Of a stretch of DNA of 64,000 nt, positions 1 to 11,704 are shown in pieces. Under the pieces are notes generated by a model. It ran no database searches. It was not told the origin of the DNA and saw only the letters and a program-made list of their open reading frames with translations. How positions within the stretch are numbered: position 1 is the stretch's first letter; each line of letters begins with the position of its first letter. Position numbers and translations under genes: made by a program. Source of the DNA: Onchocerca volvulus (taxonomy: Eukaryota; Nematoda; Chromadorea; Rhabditida; Onchocercidae). The DNA is taken from assembly GCA_000499405.2 (NCBI GenBank), contig HG738140.1, positions 5,322,701 through 5,386,700 on the forward strand, given 5' to 3'.

Positions 1-75
1 GCAAAAATTTATTATTATTAACTTTCAAAGATAGTTTGACTTAAAATTTTTCTTTCTCAGATCAAGAAATTTTAG

Positions 76-1394
76 ATAATTGTTGATTCAAAAGTAAAAG
101 CATTGAGAAATTATTATGAACAAGCTGTTGATGTAGCTAATTATACTAATCAAGATACCTTCCGTTGCTTAAAACTTCAAAAAGGCATTTCGACTGCATT
201 TGTTCGAGTCTTTCGGTCAACCGGAAATGGATATCCGGATATCAATGCAATTGCTAATATCTACAATGCTGCTAAAGGTCTCTTCTTTTTTTTTTTTTTT
301 AAGATTAAAGCATCCGGAATTTCGATCATTTGTTAAATGAATTAATTAATAAGATTTTATCAAACAAAAAAAAGAAAAAAAAAAGAAATAATGAGAAAAT
401 ATATCAGATGTTGCAGAAGGATTAGGTGTTGAAATTTATATCGAGCCACAACCTTGCTCTACGAAATCCGGAAATGAACAATTTATGGAAACATATAATT
501 TTCTAAAAACGAATGATATTGTGATAAGATCTATTTGGATTAAGGTAAATTAATTTTTAATTTATAAAAAGAATTGACTTTTTAATGATTTTTATCGATT
601 TAAATCAAACTTTTTTTTTTTCTTAAAACTTTTGTTAATTTTAGATAACATTACCAATCATTTGGCCTAATAATCAAGATTATAATATTCAATTCATTAA
701 TCAATTTATTACTTCTGCACAGGTAAATATTTACAAAAATTTCTTTTATTGCTTATTTCATTTATTTCGCAATAATATTATCAAAAAAAAAAAAAAATTT
801 TTTTTTCTTTTCAAAATTTTTATATTATTCGAAAATTTATTTAAAAATAATTATTCTCTAATTAATAAATAATAAATTGAAAAGTTTATTCATTGAATTG
901 TAAAGTAAATATTTTAAATTTACAGCAATATGCTCTTATAATAGGTATTTATACTAATTGGTATGATTGGCAACAGATAACAGCTGGATGGAGCAAATGG
1001 TCATCATCTACTCAACAACTATCGATTCGTCTTTGGTAATTTTTGAAATTAAAAAAAAAAAAAAAAAGTAATACTTTTTATTAAAAGCTAGTATCAATAG
1101 CCTGATATTTCGGATTTATTTGCTGATTTTTTTTTTTTTCAAATTGTTTTTAGGTATTGGAATATGTTAGGTTCAGATTGGTACGCTGCTACGACAACAT
1201 CATTCGATGATTTCCGATCATTTGGCGGATTCAATGAACCGCTCGTGAAACAATATGTTCAAAACGTACATATCTGCCAAATATACACTTCCTTGAGTAT
1301 CTATATTAATAAAATATCAATGAAAGCTTTGGCTGCTAATTTGAGATTCCAAATGGCCAACATTACGGTTGGCAATCTTGGATTTTACCAATAA
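76..1394 (+). CDS. lys: GH25 (protist-type, LYS-like) lysozyme, 5' end missing
   Basis: Five exons join in phase: 76-277, 408-544, 645-722, 926-1035 and 1154-1394, giving 255 residues and a TAA stop. The initiator methionine and signal peptide must lie upstream of the window, because the frame is closed by TAG at 73-75, which also serves as the acceptor. The protein matches the nematode lysozyme family related to Entamoeba lysozymes: an early A-V-D-V strand, FVRVFRSTG, IGIYTNWYDWQQIT, LWYWNMLGSDW and FDDFRSFGGF near the C-terminus. Family members are usually secreted, often in the gut, and act in digestion or immunity. The strand that carries D-x-E in active GH25 enzymes reads I-W-I-K-I-T here, so catalysis is doubtful. 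Cysteines remain in FRCLK, QPCST and HICQI. Family assignment is firm; activity is not. Confidence 0.85.
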
Positions 1395-1608
1395 TTGGCC
1401 AAATTTTCAGAAAAAAAAATTCGAAAATGAAGATTTGGGGGGAGGAAAAAAAAGCCATAAATGACCGCAATAAATCAATAAATTTCCGTCGCTTATGTAA
1501 GATCAGGATCAGTCTTAAATCTTATTACCGATAATTGGCCAAGTTTTCGGAAAAGCAATTGGAAGATGAAAAATTAGGGAAAGAAAATAAAAGTAATAAA
1601 TGACCGAA
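1385..1608 (+). repeat. lys: Diverged direct duplication of the lysozyme 3' end
   Basis: The block beginning ATAATTGGCCAAATTTTC, which spans the lysozyme stop codon and 3' UTR (about 1385-1470), recurs in diverged form at about 1524-1608 as ATAATTGGCCAAGTTTTC. It is followed by a similar purine-rich stretch and TAAATGACCG. The second copy is non-coding. It looks like a partial tandem duplication or the tail of a decayed neighbouring lysozyme copy. Confidence 0.55.
1469..1482 (+). terminator. Overlapping poly(A) signals of the lysozyme gene
   Basis: Two AATAAA hexamers (1469-1474 and 1477-1482) lie about 75-90 bases after the lysozyme stop. This is the expected place for cleavage and polyadenylation signals. 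Confidence 0.55.
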
Positions 1609-4493
1609 ATATCGTTTATATTAAATCAAGCACTTAAAAAAAAAAAAAAAAGAAAACAATATTGCAGTTGGATTGATCTCAAAAATCAAGTTCAGAAAAT
1701 CTAGAAAAAAATTTTTCTAGATTAATTATTCTATAGCTTTAAATCTTTTTTTGAGACTTTAATTCTAATATCGATTTTTATCGTTGATTTTTCAAAAAAT
1801 TAACTAACAACATATAGTCTTCAAATTGAATTGAAAAACTGTCATAAAATGAATTTCATTCCTTAACAAATGTTTGGCAAGTTTTATACGATCATTAATT
1901 TTATCAAAACAAACTATAAATGTGAATGAACAAATATTGTATGATTCAATTCATTCTTTCCTCTCATTTTTAATTTGCATTTATTTATTTTTTTTTTTTT
2001 CAAATTCATATCTCATCTTTAATTTTTGCTCGTTATTTCGGATTCTTCCTCTTTCTTTACAAAAAAATCAAACTTTACAAAATTGCAATAAATTTTACAC
2101 AACTACTACTAAAGATATTATCAAAACGAAAAAAAAAAAAAAAAAGTGGAAAAGAAAAATCTTTTACCCATAATTTTCATTTACCTATAATTTTATCCAT
2201 AACTTTTATCCTCTTTTTACCTATGATTTTCACTCTTTTTTTTTCTTGAATTTAACATTTTTGAAAGTTCGACTTTCAACCATTCTTCTCCCCCTCCTTT
2301 TTTTTCTCTTCAACCAGTACAACTTCTTCATTTTTTTCTATGATCTTAAATGTAATCCTAGAAAATTTACAAATTTTTGGATATGTTACAATTCAAATAT
2401 TGACCACATTTATTGCATATTCTTAATAGCCCGTATGATAAGGATAATTCGGCGAATACTTGTAATTTATAATTTTAAGTAATTTGAAAATTGTTGAATT
2501 GATATATTGTAATAGCTTAACTCTATCCAATCTAATCACATTGTCTACTAATATTATCCATTATGTAAAATTTCTAATGAATTAATTCATTTTTACAATT
2601 CAAATAGAGATTATATTTATTTTATGGTACTTCATACTAATATTAAAAGATTGCAACTTAATAATTCAATCTTTGACCTATAAGATAATTTTAATGATAA
2701 ATATAGCTATATCTTATTTGCGCCATGCTCTATCCTACAAATAAAATCGAAAATAAGGATTCAAAATGCAATTTAATTCACGGAACATAACAATTACAAA
2801 TAAAATTCAAAATAACAATTATAAATAAGATTTAAAATAAAATTCAAAATTCTGCGATTGAATTCAAGGAACAAAATTCTGCAATTTAATTCACGGAACA
2901 TAACAATTACTCGTCCTTCATTTCGACTTACATTTTCAAATATCAAATAAATGTCAAGTATATTTTAATTATGTCCATGCATTTGTATAACTGTAAAAAG
3001 ATGGAAATGTTTAAAGAGAGAAAAATATATGGGATCAACTTAAATATTAAAAAAAAATTCCTTTGATATGTCAAAAAAGTGTTTGCTCATTTGGCAAGAA
3101 AATTTTGATACTATAAATTCCCATTTAATATTTTTTAAATCTAAATTAAGCACATAAATTTTTCTCGATATTAAAAATATTTCAACTTTTCAAATATAGA
3201 AAGATAATTTTGTAAGCATAAAATATGACTAAAATAACAAATATATATTTTTGTGCACCTTCTTAATATATTAAACCAGAAAGATTTATTACTTTTCAGA
3301 TTGAATTTCGATTAATCAATCATTTGGAAATGTATCGTGAAGGTAGGAATTGAAAAAAAAGAAAAAAATTATCAAGTTTCTGTTTGCGTTGAATTTTTTT
3401 TAAAATATATATAGATCAAATTTAGAAACAATAATTTTAGCAACACTTCACAATAACAGCATATCACAAAAATGAATAAATAACTAAATCACTGCAAATT
3501 TAAAAAGTCTTAAATACAAAAAATAAAGGAAATTCAAATAAATCAATAGGAATAATTTTAATTTAAACAGAACCATAATATCTAAGATAACACAATTTTG
3601 GTAAAAAAAAAAAAAAAAAAAAAAAAAAATGCAACGATTTAATATAAAATTAAACAAAAAACTGATAAGTGAGAGAAATCCTATTTCGAACAGTATGACT
3701 TATAACAAATTTTATTGAAAGACAAAAAATTTCATGGAATCAAACTAAAATAGGTGGAATGATGAATTACTGCCACTTTATTTTTTGTCGAAATTCAACA
3801 GTAAAAACAAGAATCTAGAAATTAATGATGTCAAATTCTCCAAAAAATTAACTTCTGAAACAGTAATTTATCTCAGGTCAATTCAATTCATTTCAATTTA
3901 TTTCAAAGCAAATTTGTTTAGTTCTGTAACTGTTCATAATATCAAAATGATCTATGTATTATAATATTTTTCTATGTATAGCAAATACTTTAAACGTTTT
4001 TTTGTTCAACTATGCACTAAATAAAAGATGCATTGTTTCAGTTATTTCTAATAAATATATCTTTGAAATCTACGAAAATGCTTCATTTTATATTAAATGA
4101 AAGAAAGTAGTAATAAACAATAGTTATTTGACATTCTCAATTATTCTAAACTTACAAGATAGGACAGAAACTTAAGATTTGGGTATTTAATCTAGAAAAC
4201 AATAATTATAAATTGATACAGGAGTGAAGTAAATAGCTTAAATAAGCCTGAAGAAGTATTCCTTCGAAATTTGAATAAAATTCTGATAAAATACAAAAAT
4301 TTCAATCGTAACAAACACTGAACAATTGAAAATGGCATCTACAGTTGAATAAACAAAATTTCTTGATTAATTAAAATTCGAAATCCTATTTTTGTAAAAT
4401 TTGTTATGACTAATTACAAAGGACAAAAAACTCCCATGAAGTTCCATTTCACTGCAATAAAAATAAGATTCATTTTGTCTCTTCGAATCTGAA
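1609..4493. other. Intergenic, between two convergent gene ends
   Basis: This AT-rich stretch separates the 3' ends of the lysozyme and TBL2 genes. It holds poly(A)/poly(T) runs, including about 28 A near 3603, and a 31-bp direct repeat. Short open frames at 1874-2173 and 2246-2482 are low-complexity and have no family resemblance. I see no gene. Confidence 0.6.
2767..2910. repeat. Pair of perfect 31-bp direct repeats
   Basis: An identical 31-bp sequence containing TTCACGGAACATAACAATTAC occurs at 2767-2797 and 2880-2910, 113 bp apart. Short related words (AAATTCTGC, AAAATTCAAAAT) lie between the copies. No coding potential or terminal inverted repeats are visible. Confidence 0.75.
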
Positions 4494-7400
4494 TTAAGAA
4501 AATGCAAAAGGACTAAATTCCCGTCTAGCTTCAAGCAGTTGTTCCTCAAGACGTCGTCTTCTACTATCTTCACGGGTTTCTTGTATAGTTTTTTCCAACA
4601 ATACTACATTACTATAAAATTCTGCAACATTATGAAATATTCTAATATATCGATCACCGCAACTTGCTATCATTTTTCCACATGGACTCATTCGTAGTCC
4701 ATTTATTGGCTTATCGTGTACATCCAGAACTAAACAGAATGATTTAAGAAAATGAATATATACAGCTATCATGTAAATGTTAATTGTAATTATTATATTA
4801 CATAACTTTATTCTATTAATTCCTAATATATTTAACTCTACAATATCATCCTATTATTTTTTATATTACTCAATTCTATTAAATTTTAAGTCATTTAATG
4901 AAATATTTTCGAGGGTGTATACCCGACAAACTAAAAAAAAAAAAAAGAAAATGAGTTGAAAATTCATTATTGTAAATGTATATATAGTAATATAATATGG
5001 ACAGAATATATTAAATCATTTAGAGTAGTTTCCAATTGAAATATTATATATACTCCAGAAACATACTCATTTTAAATTCTTTTTCAGGTTGTAAAGTGCT
5101 ATACAGACATATATGTCGACTAGCTGATATAGCAAAACTATTTCCCGATGGACTCATCGCTACTTTGACTGATTCAGGACGAGCGTTCTTTAGCACTTCA
5201 AATTCACCACTGCAAAATATTAAATTTATTTGAAGAATAATTAATATTAGAAATTACAAAAAAATTTGTAAACCTGGCAATAATTTTAGTTTCTTCGCCT
5301 TGTGAATAACGCACATCAGTATTGTAGACTTTCCATGTCCCATCCTTAGATGCTGTAACACATCGTGTTGAACTTTGATCGAAAGCAAACGAATAAATAC
5401 CAGAATTATGACCCTAAAAAGTCGAACATTTCATGCGTTTTACCAGTTCTTATGCATGAACCTAAAATAATTAAAAAATATCTCTATGATTCAATAAGAA
5501 GGATCTAGTTTATTCTGTAATATCATACTATCCCTTTTCATTACTGCTTTTGATTAAGAATAAAGTACTTTGAATGCAAATCCTATTTTCCTATGCAAAT
5601 AATATTTTCAAATCCTATTTTCTTCGGGCATTATAAAATAAATTCTAATTTAAAAGTCCTTTTTTTCTCGATCACTTGAAATAACTTGCAAGATATAACC
5701 ATTAAAAAAAATATTGCACAATATAAGACAATGCAAAATAGAAAATCAAATTACCTTTAGTTCAAAAGCTCTTTTTACATCTTGGAAGTTTCCCTGACGA
5801 TCGAATAATACCTGGAAAAAAAAATTGAAATATGAGACTACGAGCCCAAATAACTTCTACTTATGAATTAAAAAGAAAAAATTAAATCCAGTGCAGACAA
5901 ACTTCAAAAATAAAGACATCGGGTGTAAAGCCACTTGCTCCAACAAAACGACCACATGGCGAAATACATGCTCCGTACAGAATATTTAATTTTAATTCAA
6001 GCTTTTTCAGAACTTCTCCATGAATGCTACATATCACGAGCTGATTATCGGTTGATGCTGACATTACAAATTTTCCTATAAAAAATTTGTTGTAGAATAT
6101 TCCTGCAATAATGCCTTTCTTAGAATGATTAATATATCAGCTTATCAGAAAACAAAATTTTCTGGTTGTAAAGAAAAATTATAAATTCCAAATAATTGGA
6201 GACATTGATTTATACCATATTTCAAATTCAAAATGAATAACGAAGTGAATAAACTTTAAAAGCATCGACATATAAATATTGTATGGATTGAAATCAACAT
6301 TTCTAATAATTAAGCCACACACATTTTATACTTACACTCGAAATTATTTAAATTTACTTCTTTTATTGATACTTGAATTTATATTACCTGTTCTACTTAT
6401 GTGTCAATTTTTATGCTTACTTTTTATTACTTATACTAAATAATTAATTTTATTCATGCTGCTCATAATAATTAACATCATCTATCTATTTATATTATTT
6501 GCGTATGCCTTATATTTCACCATATCTATTTTTTTTATTTTTTTTAAGCAAAACTACAACATATTTACAAACTTACCATTACAGGCGATTCCAATACTAT
6601 TAATATCTCTATCATGGACAACCGGAAATTCAACACTTTCAACACGTGAAAACTTGTAACTGTGAGCACCTTCCTTCTTTGTCATTTTATAAACATCCAA
6701 CTAAAAAATTCAAGTTGATAGTGAATAATTCAAATTATTAGATGTTTGCTGCTATATGCAAAAAAAAAATGAATACCTTGTTAGCAATTCGTAGACTTAT
6801 AATGACACATTTTGAATCAGGTGCAAAGACAATATGACTAGCATCATCTAATTCAATACTACTACGATGCAATTTGTGGTCACGTTCACCGAAATCCTAA
6901 AAAATAGTTTTAAATTAAAATATTTAGTTCTTCAACAAAAATGGATAATACTTCAAGTACAGCATTAATTGATGAGTTTGCGGAATAAGTGCTTCGAATT
7001 ATTACCATTAATTTATATTTCCTTACTGATGCTTTATTTCAAAAAAATGGATGAAATTTGTTCTAAAACAAATTTTCTTATTATTTTCACTGATCTCTAA
7101 ATAATTTTTAAACTTACGTCAGAAAGATCTTAATTATTTTGAGATTGTGAGACAACGGAAAGATATATATATTCGTTCTCAAAAATTATATTCATTCTTA
7201 CAAATAAATATCAACTTCTTTATTTATAAATTATTGCTTGCAAATTTATAATTAAATATTTCCAAATTAAAACACTGCGATAAATAGCACTTACCTTAAC
7301 ATTCCAGAGATAAAGTGAGCGATCTGAGCTAACTGAGGCAAGATGTCTACCATTTGAAGAAAAATCCAAATCCAAAACGTCACTTACATGGCCTTTTAGT

Positions 7401-8483
7401 GTTGTAAAAAGCCATGGATGTTCAAATTGTGGTGTTCGCATCTGAAAACTTGACAAAACATTTTTTTTAACTTTATAATTTTAAGAAATGCAAGCGATAG
7501 CATGGTAATTTTAATTCAAATTACTGATTTTATTTCATCTTTCCATTTTCAATTCGTTGTTAATTTATGGCACATATGTTATATTTTCCATCAAATAAAA
7601 CAATGTTTGTTAAACTTTCTCTTTTATTCCTAATTTCATAATCAAAATCATATATAATATACCTTGTCAAATTTCCACTTTGCCTGCTTTTTTGTATCTT
7701 TTGAAGAATTAGATTTATTTTCTGATTTAAAATTTTCATCTTCTACATTTTGTTCTGAATCTGTCGACTCTAGAAAATGAAGAAAGAATATTTTTCTTGA
7801 TCTTATTCAGAACAGCTTAGAAACTGATGCATCTGAAAAACCACTGAACATTCTAAAATCTCAATTTTAAAATTAGTAAAATTGTTTAAAATAAGTAGCA
7901 AACAATCTCCGATAATAAAAGAAGTACATCTAATTCGAGTATATTATCTATTCTATCGGCACAAAAAATTTCGTAATAATAAAGAAAAAACTTTGTGTTC
8001 TTATGGAAAAAATATGCCATAATATAGTGAAATACGAAAGATTTAAACGGTAAATTAAATTGCTTAAAAGTACTTTAATACTTTATTTATGGTAACGTAT
8101 TGAATTTATTTATGATAAAGTACTAAAGTACTTTCAAATCCTTTTCATTCTTTTTATGCTTAAAAGAATAATAAATGATAATAACTAATGCAAAAAGGAA
8201 ACGATAACAACGAATATCTACTAATCTTAATTTTTAACTAATAATTTTTATTTTTTAGTTAAATATTAACAAATAAAATTGGTAATTAAAATATTAGCTA
8301 ATAACCAGAATTTTTAAATAGAGTAAAATAACCTTGTCTTTCATTTCGATTCTTCTTTTCCGTATCCCATCTCGTCCATACAAATAGGGCAATAATAAAA
8401 GCAGATAGTCCAGAAAAAAAAATGAAAACATATCCAACATATGCTGATTCGAAATCATCGTCTGCAGACATCATATTAGCCAT
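4494..8483 (-). CDS. TBL2: Transducin beta-like protein 2 (ER-membrane WD40 protein)
   Basis: Ten exons join in phase on the minus strand: 8333-8483, 7663-7769, 7295-7441, 6777-6896, 6577-6700, 5903-6075, 5755-5811, 5274-5413, 5067-5209 and 4494-4729. They give 465 residues (human TBL2 is about 447). An N-terminal membrane segment (residues about 17-36, YVFIFFSGLSAFIIALFVW) precedes a Glu/Lys/Ser-rich linker and a WD40 propeller. The propeller shows LKGHVSDVLDLDFSSNGRHL, SPCGRFVGASGFTPDV, SKDGTWKVYNTDVRY and SPCGKMIASCGDRYIRIF. A basic coiled C-terminus (TREDSRRRRLEEQLLEAR) matches the TBL2 tail. TBL2 is an ER-anchored protein reported to bind PERK during ER stress. Intron 6 uses a GTTTGT donor; alignment with human E-V-C-F-G supports that choice. 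Confidence 0.93.
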
Positions 8484-8490
8484 TGGAACT
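8484..8490 (-). promoter_or_regulatory. TBL2: Probable trans-splice acceptor of TBL2
   Basis: On the minus strand TTTTATTTTCAAG ends at 8489, five bases before the TBL2 ATG. No upstream coding exon is needed, so this is probably a spliced-leader acceptor, with AAG rather than CAG. Confidence 0.45.
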
Positions 8491-9508
8491 TGAAAATAAA
8501 ATCTTTACAAATAAATTTATGAATTCAAATTTTTTTGATTTAAATTTTTGAAAAAAAAAATTGCATGAATGTTTAGCAAAACAGCAATACTTTTTCCTAA
8601 TATAAAAATAATATATTACAATAGTCGCAATATGTGAGTGTTACTCTTCCGAAAGACCAAGAAATCTCAGGCTTTTAATTCAGGTATCAGATATTTCGAT
8701 ACTGATGAAACGGAAATTTAGGATTAAAAAAAATGGTTGTCCGACTTCGTCCTTTTCAAATTAGCAATTTCCGGATAATTAAAAATACGCATGTTAGGCT
8801 GGGAATCGAAATGCGAAAATTGAATTACGCCTAAAAACTTCAGGAGTCTACACGTGCCGTTTCGAGCTGTAACTAGAAGCCACCGGTTGTTTAATTTTAC
8901 CACCAAAAGTTATTTAATTTTTCCATTTCGATCCTTCCGTTCCTTATTGAAAATGGTAACATGAAATAGTGATTAATTAATTTCGGAATTTAATTTATAT
9001 TTCAAAGCTTGCGTCATAACACGTCATCTTTATCTCGAAATATAAAAGCTTTTGAAATACTTGTAGTTAAACGTAAATTGATTCATATGTAGTAAAACGT
9101 AAGTTGATTCTTAGGAAAATAAGAAAAAATAGAACAATTTATTTTAATTAAATGTGCAAAATTGGCTAACTGATAGTTTAACTTTAGATCAAAGTTTAGA
9201 AAAAGCCTGCATTTTTTTCTGCTCTCAGCGATTCATATCTGCGCGTAATTTTTCAGTTTGTTTTATTTCTAGGGATTTTTTTGGCTCTTTTTATAAGACT
9301 ATAGATGAGGAAATGTGGATAAGGCAAAAAAAAGGAGAAAAAAAGCGGAAGTTTTCAAGTGAAATGTATGAAAAAGTATATATCTATATTCTAACATTTG
9401 TTTCAGATAAAATGTCAGCTTTGAAAGACTATGGAAATGATTGGATTAAGTTAGAATAATAAAAGATGTGTTTATATTCCAGGATTCAGATTCAAATTCG
9501 CTGATTTA
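8491..9508. promoter_or_regulatory. Shared divergent promoter region of TBL2 and RER1
   Basis: About 1 kb separates the two head-to-head start codons. It contains TAACACGTCA at 9017-9026, whose complement has the TGACGTG core of the XBP1/ATF6-type UPR element. A CACGTG E-box-like word lies near 8851, and TATAAAAG starts at 9041. RER1 has a TTCCAG acceptor at 9475-9480, 28 bases before its ATG, suggesting trans-splicing. The open frames at 8724-8906 and 9154-9459 have no recognisable protein. Confidence 0.45.
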
Positions 9509-11704
9509 ATGGAGGATTCTAGTGACCTCCGTGATCGGCCAAGTATTGTGTCACGTTTTTTTTCAAGTTTAGCTGTGGTTTGTCTTTTGTTTTTCTTTTC
9601 ACAGCTTGATCCTTAGATTTAAAATTGTTTGAAGACTTTTTCGAGTACTGTATTGTTAGAAGAGGATTTTCTGGTTTATTATTTTCTAAACAGTTCCTTC
9701 TACTTTATTCAACAGTATTTTTGAAATGCAGTTTTATATGTTCCAATCTTTGGAGATAACTTTTTAAGGGTTACATATAGTTGTATATTTATCTGAGTTA
9801 CTTTGAAGTTGGTTAAGTTGCATTCTAATCCGCTTGTATCTGATTAGTCAATAACTTAAAAAACCAATTAATGTATTGAAATAATTAAAAACGATATTGC
9901 TGACTGCTTAAAAATCAGACCCAGTCATCTTTTCTCAATTCCACTCTGTTTTCTATATTAGGACAGAATGTTTGGATGTGAATTATTAAGTTCGAAACTT
10001 GTGAAAAGGCTGTAAAATTTTTTAAATTATTCGTATTTTCCAGAAATATCAATATTACTTGGATAAGTTAACACCTTATAGTTCGATTCGATGGGGGATG
10101 GCAATTACTTTCATTATAATTTTTCTTTGGCGGATCATCGAATTACAAGTATGACACTTTTATTCTATACTAGGCTTTTGCGTTCTGTCCAAAAATAATC
10201 GAATCTGTATGGCCTTTTTAGTAAATAATTTAATTCGAATGATTTGTCAATGGTATTTCTCTTAATCTACTATAAAATTGTACTTTTATCAATTACCACT
10301 TTTTATTGAATGGTCAATTTTGATGAAGTGCTAATAATTCTTACATTTGTTTTTATAATTTGATATCTTATCTCTTTCAGGGCTTCTACATTGTTACTTA
10401 CGCTCTGGGAATTTATTACTTAAATTTATTCCTTGCATTTTTGACACCGAAAATTGATCCAGCACTTGATTTTGAAAGCGAAGGTAAGCAGACTTCCCCT
10501 TATTCATTTTAAAAATGGTGTATAAATACCGGATAGCACTGTGTCAGTTGATATTTAGTAAAGCATAATGGTTTATTTGAATCTTCTTTCCGATATTATA
10601 TATAATACATATATATGTTCACTTTTTGTTTTCGCACAAAATACTTTTTAAGCATTCACATTTTTTGAAATCATCACTGTAGCTTCTGCCGAAAAAGTGG
10701 GAAAGAGTTTGTTTTCAAGGAAGTTATTTTAGATGAAGATGGACCGATTTTACCTTCTAAGGGAAGTGAGGAATTCCGTCCATTTATGAGACGTTTACCG
10801 GAATTTAAATTTTGGTAAGTTGTGAACGATTTAGCTTACTTTTTCTTCATAATATTTTTATAAAAGCGAGCTTATTACAATAATCCTTAAATGATTGCTG
10901 AATTTTTAGAGATGACTAATTATTAAGGTTGAAGTGCCAAAATATTTTACAGTTAAATGATATCTATTTTCCATAAACTATGAGAAGAGTATCACGGTTT
11001 CATTTTCAGGAAAATTGCCCATTTTCAGAAAAAAAGCAAGAACAGTTAATTTCTTTCAGGTATTCAACTATTAAAGCGACAGTCATTGCATTTACGTGCA
11101 CATTTTTTGAAATATTCAATGTGCCAGTTTTTTGGCCTATACTTGTCATGTATTTCATCGTCTTAACTTGTCTGACTATGAAACGACAAATTATGGTACA
11201 TTTTTGCTTTGAAAAAACTGGAATTCTTATTGTGCATGCTGTTGAACAGTTCAGAAAATGGAATATTTTTCTGCATTTTCTACAAAATGATCTATGATAT
11301 ATTTTAAAAAGATGTGCAGCATTAAATAAGTAATCCGAATAATCGTTTTGTTTTTAATTGCTTTTCATCTCATTGTTTCATTCGACTTTTGGCAATATTC
11401 TTCCCGATTTCTGAGGCTATGTATGTAAACACTTGAAAAGTTTACACAAAACTGCACTATCAACCTATCTGTCTTATTTTGGATTCTGGTAATGTTAAAT
11501 GATTCCCGAATACTCATGACTGTTTTACTGATTGTTCAATGTATCGTTTTTATGAAAAATTTATGTTTATTTTTAAATATAATTTAAAAATACAATATAT
11601 ATATTCAATTTCAGCATATGATAAGATATCGCTACATACCGTTTACCACGGGAAAACCACGAATGCGTGGAAAAGAAGATTCCGGTGTGGTTGTGCAAGG
11701 CTAG
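9509..11704 (+). CDS. rer-1: RER1, ER-Golgi retrieval receptor
   Basis: Six exons join in phase: 9509-9577, 10044-10148, 10381-10483, 10733-10814, 11060-11195 and 11615-11704. They give 194 residues (human RER1 is 196). RER1 is a four-pass membrane protein of the early Golgi that returns escaped ER membrane proteins and unassembled subunits via COPI. Visible family blocks are [63 protein letters not shown] and [19 protein letters not shown]. The ATG is the first in frame after a probable trans-splice acceptor. It gives the same N-terminal length as the human protein. Intron 1 has a GTTTGT donor. The neighbour TBL2 is divergent. Confidence 0.96.

Noticed and set aside
9154..9459. 101-codon open frame just upstream of RER1
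   Set aside because: It begins at a non-ATG codon, has no family resemblance, and no donor/acceptor pair joins it in frame to the RER1 start. RER1 already has a full-length N-terminus.
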